From NCBI GenBank assembly GCA_014384515.1, contig JACNFS010000133.1:1-7902 (forward strand): a stretch of 7,902 nt of DNA, written 5' to 3'. Under the pieces are notes generated by a model. The model was not told where the DNA came from, made no database searches, and was given only the letters and a program-made list of their open reading frames with translations. Both the position numbers and the translations under genes were made by a program. The DNA is from Dehalococcoidia bacterium (lineage in GTDB: Bacteria > Chloroflexota > Dehalococcoidia > GIF9 > UBA5629). Within the stretch, counting starts at the first letter, position 1, and the number at the start of each line of letters is the position of its first letter. Positions 1 through 5,660 of this stretch are shown in pieces.

Positions 1-322
1 GTGGATTCTTGGTGAAGTTAAGCCCAACGACTTTCTCCGGCCTTCCAGTCGCTTTGGCTAGCTGCGTAATCCAGGGCGCAGCAGTAGTCGTTGCCAGGAT
101 TGCCTGCTCGTGGCACTTGACGTCACACTTCTTGAAAACCTCTGTCTTTAGAGCAATATCTTCGGAGACGGTCTCCAAGACTAAATCAGCGTTCGAGGCT
201 TGCTTGGCATAATCCTGACTCAAATCAGACACGATGACCTTGAAGTCAGCCTTCGAGAAAAGCTCCTGCAGCTTCGCCTTGAGTTCTCCCTCACCGATAA
301 TGGTAATTGTACGTATTGTCAT
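1..322 (-). CDS. 3-hydroxyacyl-CoA dehydrogenase-like protein, N-terminal part (cut by window edge)
   Basis: Translating the minus strand from the ATG at 322 gives 107 codons with no stop, running off the left edge. The start is fixed by AGGAGG at 329-334, 6 nt upstream. The protein resembles the NAD-binding domain of 3-hydroxyacyl-CoA dehydrogenases: a beta strand TITIIGEGE, a second strand ending VSDLS, the block ADLVLETVSEDIALKTEVF, then ILATTTAAPWI and GRPEKVVGLNF. Several family hallmarks are altered. The third glycine of GxGxxG is Lys, about 40 residues usually found between the second strand and the ADLV block are absent, the usual SNTSS is TTTAA, and the usual GLHFFNP is GLNFTKNP, so the catalytic Ser and His are replaced. 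It may bind an acyl-CoA or dinucleotide without being a normal dehydrogenase. It follows the dehydratase gene by 93 bp, consistent with a shared acyl-CoA pathway. The fold call is fairly sure; the activity is not. Confidence 0.75.
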   Translation of the reverse strand, partial: MTIRTITIIGEGELKAKLQELFSKADFKVIVSDLSQDYAKQASNADLVLETVSEDIALKTEVFKKCDVKCHEQAILATTTAAPWITQLAKATGRPEKVVGLNFTKNP

Positions 323-328
323 CTTTGC

Positions 329-334
329 CCTCCT
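329..334 (-). promoter_or_regulatory. Ribosome binding site of the dehydrogenase-like gene
   Basis: The minus strand reads AGGAGG, 6 nt before the ATG at 322. It supports this start for a gene whose coding region is otherwise cut by the edge. Confidence 0.75.
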
Positions 335-389
335 GCTACGAATTGGACAGCTCTTCCATTCCTCTATCTAAATCGAGGTGGGAATTCAG

Positions 390-408
390 CTGGCCGCCTG
401 TAGGCCAG
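390..408 (-). repeat. Perfect 6-bp hairpin between the dehydratase and dehydrogenase-like genes
   Basis: CTGGCC at 390-395 and GGCCAG at 403-408 form a perfect stem around a 7-nt loop, starting 7 nt after the dehydratase stop. No T-run follows on the minus strand, so it is not a classical intrinsic terminator. It could protect or process the transcript between the two genes. The rest of this 93-bp gap holds only the ribosome binding site. Confidence 0.4.
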
Positions 409-415
409 ACCAGCC

Positions 416-1855
416 TTATTTGGTAATTCTTGCCCAATCTTTGGCAATCTCTATTCTCTTATCAAGGTCATATGCTGCTCTTACAAGGATTTCGTTTGTC
501 TGAGGTGAACCGGCTGCATTTACTGCCCAGCCCAGAAGGTACCCTGTGAATCGTGACGCACCAACCTCCTGGGCAAGGCTGAGCACTCTCAGCCGTTCTT
601 CCGTCGTAAAATCATTACTACCATGCAAATAAGTATCCATGTACTCCTTTGTAGCCGGATTCTTATAGTCAAGCTCTGTCGGCATTGTCACTATTATCCC
701 TCCCGCTATATCATGAAGAGCTGCTAAATGATGCCCGGCTTGACTTCTTATATAATTAAGGCCTGAATTAGCAATAAGGGCGTCAGGCACCCAAACACCG
801 CTTGGATGCTGGTACCCAGCCTCTGCGGCACCCAAAGCGCATCCGTAGGCTACTTCAGCTTGCATCATCATCTCGGTAAGTTTGTCTCTTATATGGGCAA
901 CTGTCATGTCCAGTCCATTTACTTGCGCCGTTAAGGCTATAATACCGATAAGCATATCGGTATGTCCTGCCAAACAAGCGCACTTCGACTGACGGTGTAT
1001 CGAGGCAAAATAGGATGGTACTCGGTCACACATATCCCACTCCCCACAAAGAAAGACGCGTTCCCAGGGGACAAACACGTCGTCAAATACCGTCATGGCT
1101 TCAACACCGCCTATGGCGGAGCCAATCGCACCCTCCATATCCATGGGCTGTTTTGGCGCAGGTGCTGGCCTGGCTATAAAGGTAATACCTTTTGTGTCGA
1201 TTGGGACAACGAATGAGACCGCAAAATCTCGGCCTTCCTCAGTCATCGACCGGCACGGAACAACCAGTATCTCCTGGGTAGCCGGCCCGAATGATGTGTG
1301 GACCTTGGCTCCCTTGACGACAATACCTCCCTTGTTCCTATCTACAATTCGCAAATCTGTAAGTGGCTTTTGTTGATGTGACTTGAGGCTGCGGTCACCC
1401 TTTGGGTCCATCATGCCCCAGCAACAGTCGACATCGTTCTTTTGTATGTATTTGACGTATTCCGCAAATCGTTCATGATAAGATGTCTTGTATTTTTGAT
1501 CTGTATCATATGTCGCCGCCCACAGTACCGACATAACATTAGAGCCACACCACGCACAAATGCGGCGAGATGTTACTTCCCTCGTGAGCTTTGCCTTTAT
1601 GATGGCATCTTCCTTGCTAGTCTGAAGATGCAAGTTCAACCTCCTAACAGGTTCATCAACTAATGGAGAATGAACAGCGGAAAGATGCTTATACTCACTG
1701 TCAAAAGCAAAATCACGTGTTGCTCCAAGTAAATTCAATGTGGACCGGAATAGCGGATCATCCCAGACCCTGTCTACCTTCTTGCCTAACATAAATACAT
1801 TGGGTTTTGCCTCCTTTAGCCTTTCAAGGCACTCGTCTCTCGTTTTTATGGCCAT
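416..1855 (-). CDS. 4-hydroxybutyryl-CoA dehydratase / HpaB-family flavin iron-sulfur enzyme
   Basis: The 479-residue product matches the length and layout of 4-hydroxybutyryl-CoA dehydratase (AbfD), which dehydrates 4-hydroxybutyryl-CoA to crotonyl-CoA using FAD and a [4Fe-4S] cluster and can isomerise vinylacetyl-CoA. Shared blocks include TYDTDQKYKTSYH (115-127), MDPKGDRS (149-156), GGIVVKGAKVH (176-186), GGVEAMTVFDDVFVPWERVFLC (249-270), HRQS (287-290), DIAGGIIVTMP (382-392) and TTEERLRVL (417-425). Comparing from memory with Clostridium aminobutyricum AbfD, ligands His292 and Cys299 correspond to H287 and C294, and Glu257 to E252. The other two Cys ligands, a CxxxC in AbfD, are here C100-x2-C103 and shifted by one to two positions. 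Tyr296 and Lys300 correspond to K291 and L295. The cluster is therefore probably kept, but the substrate may differ. Other options are a vinylacetyl-CoA isomerase or a related unstudied HpaB-family enzyme. The gene looks more AT-rich than its neighbours. Confidence 0.85.
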   Translation of the reverse strand: MAIKTRDECLERLKEAKPNVFMLGKKVDRVWDDPLFRSTLNLLGATRDFAFDSEYKHLSAVHSPLVDEPVRRLNLHLQTSKEDAIIKAKLTREVTSRRICAWCGSNVMSVLWAATYDTDQKYKTSYHERFAEYVKYIQKNDVDCCWGMMDPKGDRSLKSHQQKPLTDLRIVDRNKGGIVVKGAKVHTSFGPATQEILVVPCRSMTEEGRDFAVSFVVPIDTKGITFIARPAPAPKQPMDMEGAIGSAIGGVEAMTVFDDVFVPWERVFLCGEWDMCDRVPSYFASIHRQSKCACLAGHTDMLIGIIALTAQVNGLDMTVAHIRDKLTEMMMQAEVAYGCALGAAEAGYQHPSGVWVPDALIANSGLNYIRSQAGHHLAALHDIAGGIIVTMPTELDYKNPATKEYMDTYLHGSNDFTTEERLRVLSLAQEVGASRFTGYLLGWAVNAAGSPQTNEILVRAAYDLDKRIEIAKDWARITK

Positions 1856-1862
1856 CTCTAAA

Positions 1863-1869
1863 CCTCCTT
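1863..1869 (-). promoter_or_regulatory. Strong ribosome binding site of the dehydratase gene
   Basis: The minus strand reads AAGGAGG 7 nt before the ATG at 1855, close to a perfect anti-16S match. It fixes the start and suggests strong translation independent of the upstream VWA gene. Confidence 0.85.
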
Positions 1870-1961
1870 AAATCCAAACTGAAGTTCGTGTCCCAATCAT
1901 GATAATCTTCATGCAAGGCTCTAATGAGACCGCTGGAAAAGTCGACCTGTTTGACCAGCTT

Positions 1962-1991
1962 ATTCTAACTTGTCAGCAAAGGTCGCTTCAA
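1962..1991 (-). promoter_or_regulatory. Possible sigma-70-type promoter for the dehydratase
   Basis: On the minus strand TTGAAG (1991-1986) is followed after 18 nt by TAGAAT (1967-1962). The -35 match is 4 of 6 and the -10 match 5 of 6. It overlaps the stop codon of the VWA gene and would give a leader of about 100 nt. The 132-bp gap also holds an 8-bp palindrome, ATCATGAT, at 1896-1903. The promoter call is tentative; read-through from the VWA gene is equally possible. Confidence 0.3.
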
Positions 1992-3235
1992 AGCCTTCCC
2001 TTTTTGGCCCGGAGATAATCGTCAACAACAAGTTGGCCCAGCCTGTGGGGAGCGGTGAAAAAAACTCTGCCCAGGTTCTTTCTGGCCATGGCTGAGGCTA
2101 GCTGCTTGAGATGCGGAGTCTCATCCAGCATTATGATATTCAAGCCTATGTTGTGCTGCCTGTAGAGCAAAGCCTCGTCCATCACACCGACAACGGCTCT
2201 TTCGAAACCTACGTATTTGCCATCTTCGGCGTTTGGCTCAGTGTCAGTTATCAGATAGGCCTGCCTGTCTCCCATCTCATTTCTAGCGGCCTTTAGAAAG
2301 TCCCGCATTGCGCTTCTAATGTCGGTGAAGCCGCCACTCAGCATCTCATTGACTATCCCCCACGGTGGAATCTCTTTCACCCGCACTGAAAACACAAAGA
2401 CCTTAAGGGAGTCCTTTGGCTCCCTTCGAATCAGCTCAGAGAGAGCCAGGGCGGTCTCCATTGCTGCTTCCAGCTTGTAACCGCTTCTCATTGAGCCGCT
2501 CTTATCGATTAAGAGGCCAGCGTACAGCCTTGACTGGTGGACATCCTCGTGGACCACAAGGTCACCCAGTTCTAGGTCCAGGCGGCCGCTTCTTTCCAAA
2601 GCATTGATTGCTGTCCTTTCAATGTTGACCAGGGAGTAATCGTCTCCAGCCTCATAGTCCCTGGTATATGCCGCTAGCTCTGAACCAAAGCCTGTTTCTT
2701 CGACGGAGTGGGAGCCCAGCTCTTTCCCGCTGAGGCCTTGCAGGATCCTCTCTAAAGCGTTGCTGGCAAGCCTTCTTGCGCCCGTTGAGGTTATGTTCAC
2801 CTTTCCATCTTGGATGTCAATATAGCCTTGCCTTTTGTATTCCTCCAGAGCCTGCCTGACATCCTCTTGGCTGGTGTCTTGGGGTTTCCACCTCAGGGCC
2901 CCGATCTTTTCTTCCAGACCCTTCCTGGCTTCATCTCCCAGCATGCTCTCCCGTATCTCGTCTATCCCTTTGCCCTGCAGAATGTCGTCCATTGCCTCGT
3001 AGGAAGCGTTCTCCTCCAGCCCCTTCAGTTCCCTCTCGTATTCTTGCAACCTCTGCGTGTCCTGTCTCAGTCTTTGCTCCGCGTATTTGCTGGACTTCCG
3101 GCCTATGCAGCTGTCCTCGTTTTGCTGGGCCCGCCTCAAGATGTCCTGAAGGGAGCGGTCTCCAGAGTAGGCGATTTCCCTGAGGAATTCTCCCTCCGGC
3201 TTTATCTCGCATCTCGTGCAATACTCAGTTTCCAT
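1988..3235 (-). CDS. VWA-domain protein, partner of the adjacent AAA+ ATPase (ChlD/CoxE/NorD-like)
   Basis: The 415-residue protein has a C-terminal von Willebrand factor A domain from about residue 235 to 405. The metal-ion-dependent adhesion site is complete: D244-x-S246-x-S248 in LLIDKSGSM, T304 in GGFTDI, and D331 in LITDTEP. The N-terminal half has a C6-x2-C9 pair, a highly charged helical stretch near 50-115, and a winged-helix-like segment near 122-165 (EEYKRQGYIDIQDGKVNIT). The start ATG lies 2 nt after the stop of the AAA+ gene, with AAGGGA at 3241-3246 inside that gene's end, so the two are translationally coupled. Such pairs (ChlI-ChlD, NorQ-NorD, CbbQ-CbbO, RavA-ViaA) work as ATP-driven chelatases or activases, with the VWA part contacting the target. 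The target is unknown here; the downstream dehydratase is the nearest candidate. The protein is probably cytoplasmic, with no signal peptide or membrane segment seen. Confidence 0.85.
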   Translation of the reverse strand: METEYCTRCEIKPEGEFLREIAYSGDRSLQDILRRAQQNEDSCIGRKSSKYAEQRLRQDTQRLQEYERELKGLEENASYEAMDDILQGKGIDEIRESMLGDEARKGLEEKIGALRWKPQDTSQEDVRQALEEYKRQGYIDIQDGKVNITSTGARRLASNALERILQGLSGKELGSHSVEETGFGSELAAYTRDYEAGDDYSLVNIERTAINALERSGRLDLELGDLVVHEDVHQSRLYAGLLIDKSGSMRSGYKLEAAMETALALSELIRREPKDSLKVFVFSVRVKEIPPWGIVNEMLSGGFTDIRSAMRDFLKAARNEMGDRQAYLITDTEPNAEDGKYVGFERAVVGVMDEALLYRQHNIGLNIIMLDETPHLKQLASAMARKNLGRVFFTAPHRLGQLVVDDYLRAKKGRL

Positions 3236-3237
3236 CT

Positions 3238-4803
3238 CTATCCCTTGAACTTACGAGGAATAAATAACGGCCCTGCCTTCGATTCGTCGAAAGTGCCGTC
3301 GTGCACGCAGATGTTGGCCAGCATCTCCACGGCAGAGTAGTTGCACTCATCCGCAATCCCAGCTTCATCACTATTACACAGCTTTCTCTCGGGCTCCCCA
3401 AGAAGCGCTTGGTTCACTTTGTCTGGAGTCACCTTGCTCATCCAATTCACGGCTTTCTTCAATTCGTCGTACCGTGACACAACTGGCCAGGGGACTTGGC
3501 CGCAGGCGGCGTCCAGTTCTTCGGAAGACAGCAGTAAACTCAACTCCGCACCCAGCTTTTGTCTATCGCAGTTGCCCAGCAACCCGGCCTCGCTCCGCAT
3601 ATCCTCGAATACGTTCCACATGAAATCTGCGGCAAGCTCGTCTCCAAGCTTGAAGGTCTTCCTCGGGTTGTCAAAGTCTATGATATCAGTCCTGAGCCCA
3701 ACCCGCCCTCTGAGAGCTAGCCTCAGGCCGTAGTAGGCGTGACGCAGGTTAGCAATCCACATGTTTTCCATTTCCACGCTGGCGTAAGTGTGGTCAAGGG
3801 CTCTGTTGGTGGCCCTTATGCTTGCCTTGCTTTCGACGTAAGGGCAAATCCTGCTATACCGGACTGCCTTATTGACGATGTCCATAATCCACCAAGGGGC
3901 CGCCACTCGCCTGCTTATCTCTTCTACTGTGGAGTATGGTGGCTCTTCAGCCTGGATGCCGGCAGTTTGACCAGTGCGAATTCTGAACGTCTCCTTGAGC
4001 ATTATCTCCCTTTCGACATCTTCCTCAGGCAGATCCATGTAAACGGTCTCCAACCTGTCTAGGAGCGGCCTTGGGATGGCGTTCACGTGGGCAAAATTTG
4101 CCGGGTTGCCAGTGGCTATTACTACCAGGTCCAGTGGGTGTTCCCAGTTGTACTCCTCCAGTATCGCCTTCTTTTCTTCCAGGATGGGGTGAAGCAGCAC
4201 CTGGACTTTGGTTCTGATGGCCGGCAACTCATCGACAAACAACATGCCCCTGTTAGCCCTGAACACACCGGTACCGGTGAAAACCTGTGGGTCTGACGGG
4301 CTTTTGCCATCGACGATGGCCTGAATATCCTTCAGGCCTAGAAGTTTGGCCTCATTCGTATATTCGTTGCCCTGAATGCGTGAGAACCTTTTTGTGCCCG
4401 GGACGAGGTCGATGCCAAATTCTTTGACCGGGTTCTTGCTCTCCCTACATCTTGGACATAGCAGTTCGGAAGGCCACTTCGGGTCGTCGTGGTACGGGCA
4501 TCCCCTGATGACAGGCACCTCGGGTAGGAGCCCAGTCAGCGACCTCGCCAGTCTGGTCTTGCCAGTGCCTTCCTCCGACACTAGGTACGGATGTGCTCCG
4601 GAAAGAAGCGCCCTGATTACATCCGCCTTGGTTTCCTCCCTGCCATCGATCTCAGGCAGCACTGGTTGACCTGCCCCGATTCTTCGCAGAATTGAACCCC
4701 TCAGTTGGTAAGCGACTGGTAGCGGTTGGTAGCTCTCAAGGTTGAAACTTGAACCAAGCCTCTTATCGTTGTAAGATTTTCTCAGGAAACGGTTGGGAAA
4801 CAT
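3238..4803 (-). CDS. MoxR/ChlI-type AAA+ ATPase
   Basis: The 521-residue protein has the AAA+ core of the magnesium-chelatase ChlI/MoxR group. Visible elements are the Walker A SEEGTGKT (76-83), with Ser where the first P-loop Gly is usual, Walker B MLFVDE (187-192), sensor 1 IATGNP (229-234, N233), the probable arginine finger LLDRL (R250), and a sensor 2-like stretch SIRATNRALD (328-337). Between Walker A and B lies C102-x2-H105 followed by C116-x2-C119, an arrangement suited to binding zinc. Residues 380-521 extend beyond the roughly 350 residues of a bacteriochlorophyll ChlI and show no motif I recognise. The ATG at 4803 has only a modest ribosome binding site, AAGGG at 4813-4817. It is the first gene of the minus-strand block, coupled to the VWA gene, and divergent from the winged-helix gene. 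No chlorophyll genes are near, so a role in tetrapyrrole synthesis is not supported; an activase role is more likely. Confidence 0.88.
   Translation of the reverse strand: MFPNRFLRKSYNDKRLGSSFNLESYQPLPVAYQLRGSILRRIGAGQPVLPEIDGREETKADVIRALLSGAHPYLVSEEGTGKTRLARSLTGLLPEVPVIRGCPYHDDPKWPSELLCPRCRESKNPVKEFGIDLVPGTKRFSRIQGNEYTNEAKLLGLKDIQAIVDGKSPSDPQVFTGTGVFRANRGMLFVDELPAIRTKVQVLLHPILEEKKAILEEYNWEHPLDLVVIATGNPANFAHVNAIPRPLLDRLETVYMDLPEEDVEREIMLKETFRIRTGQTAGIQAEEPPYSTVEEISRRVAAPWWIMDIVNKAVRYSRICPYVESKASIRATNRALDHTYASVEMENMWIANLRHAYYGLRLALRGRVGLRTDIIDFDNPRKTFKLGDELAADFMWNVFEDMRSEAGLLGNCDRQKLGAELSLLLSSEELDAACGQVPWPVVSRYDELKKAVNWMSKVTPDKVNQALLGEPERKLCNSDEAGIADECNYSAVEMLANICVHDGTFDESKAGPLFIPRKFKG
4749..4777 (+). 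promoter_or_regulatory. Possible promoter for the divergent winged-helix gene
   Basis: TTGAAC (4749-4754) is followed after 17 nt by TAAGAT (4772-4777), each matching the consensus at 4 of 6 positions, and would give a leader of about 47 nt. It lies within the 5' end of the ATPase gene, which is expected because the start codons are only 27 bp apart. This is a weak match. Confidence 0.25.
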
Positions 4804-4830
4804 GAATCTTTTCCCTTCTGCTGTGATGCC

Positions 4831-5532
4831 ATGTCTGATGTGCCGACACTGGTAAAAGTTCTGAGATACTTGCGGGACAGTTCAGCACCCAGCAGCTACA
4901 ACGATATTATCAGCGCTGTCCAAGAAGGTCAAGTTCCGGTAGATAGGGCACTTAACAAATTGGTGGGGGAGGGAATAGTAGACAGATGTGATAGCCGTTA
5001 CTGTTACGCTGCTACACCAAGGGCCGAGGAGCTGTGTCAGAAGCTGTTTGCTGTGTATGAAAGGGTTTTAGCCAGGCCGCAGCTGGAGCTGCTTGCCCGG
5101 GGCCTGATTTGCCAGGCCGACGAATACTACCCGCTACGGATGATCACCTTGCTGCGGGTGCTGGATAAGGAAGGGTTTGCCCTCGAGGATGTGACCCAGT
5201 TTCTTGATGGGGAGGTCGCAAGGGGGTATGTCAAGAGGGTGTCGGCCATTTTTGGTGGCAGAGTTTCCGGCTCGCCGCCGTGGTTCATTCCGTACTACTG
5301 TGGGTTGCCGCAGATTGACCAGCATGAGTACCGGCAGCCTGAAGAATGGTCAGGCGACTCAGGTCTAGTATGTAGCCAGGAGGACTACCTTATAGGTGAC
5401 TACCCGGCCGAGCTGGCAGAGCCAGCCATACGGTATGTGGAAACGGTGAAGCCAGAGCTCAGGCAGGTAATAATAGGAGAGGCGCTCCAAGGCTGGTATG
5501 GGTCGGGTGACCCGGATACGCGGCTGAGGTGA
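4831..5532 (+). CDS. Winged-helix-like protein of unknown family, divergent from the AAA+ gene
   Basis: The 233-residue protein begins with a stretch that reads like a winged-helix DNA-binding domain at about 5-65: helix TLVKVLRYLRDSSAPSSY, recognition-like helix VDRALNKLVGEGIVDR, then a wing-like CDSRYCYAATPRAEEL. A second helix-rich unit at about 100-140 (ITLLRVLDKEGFALEDVTQFL) may be another such fold. The tail from 145 to 233 is rich in Pro, Tyr and Trp with no motif I know. ATG 4831 is the first start in this frame after the stop at 4750-4752, and no clear ribosome binding site precedes it, so the start is less certain than the frame. Being divergent from the ATPase with 27 bp between starts suggests a local regulator or an accessory factor of that machine. 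DNA binding is inferred from pattern only. Confidence 0.7.
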   Translation: MSDVPTLVKVLRYLRDSSAPSSYNDIISAVQEGQVPVDRALNKLVGEGIVDRCDSRYCYAATPRAEELCQKLFAVYERVLARPQLELLARGLICQADEYYPLRMITLLRVLDKEGFALEDVTQFLDGEVARGYVKRVSAIFGGRVSGSPPWFIPYYCGLPQIDQHEYRQPEEWSGDSGLVCSQEDYLIGDYPAELAEPAIRYVETVKPELRQVIIGEALQGWYGSGDPDTRLR

Positions 5533-5660
5533 GATGCGTGCGCTTCCGCGTGCCGAACCCTGAGCAATGCGCTGTCTGGCCGCAGTAAGGGCACTCAGCA
5601 ACTACTGAACCGGGATGGCAAAACTTCCTATTGACGGCAAGCTATCCTGGCTTTGGGAGT
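5533..5660. other. Convergent intergenic gap, 128 bp
   Basis: Two genes end toward each other here. No GC-rich stem with a T-run is visible on either strand. The best pairing is AAACTTCC near 5624 with GGGAGTTT near 5655, with one G-U pair and a 26-nt loop, too weak to call a terminator. Confidence 0.4.

Noticed and set aside
2810..3733. Two long plus-strand reading frames (176 and 130 codons)
   Set aside because: They lie fully opposite the VWA and ATPase genes, whose proteins have clear motifs; the plus-strand products are low-complexity and resemble no family.
3238..4803. Assignment as magnesium chelatase for chlorophyll synthesis
   Set aside because: No tetrapyrrole genes are nearby and the VWA partner lacks the ChlD layout (no N-terminal AAA+ part); the family match is to the AAA+ type only.
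5533..5660. Small genes or gene remnant in the convergent gap
   Set aside because: Short open stretches exist, for example from 5537, but stops interrupt within a few codons and no ribosome binding site or family match is seen.
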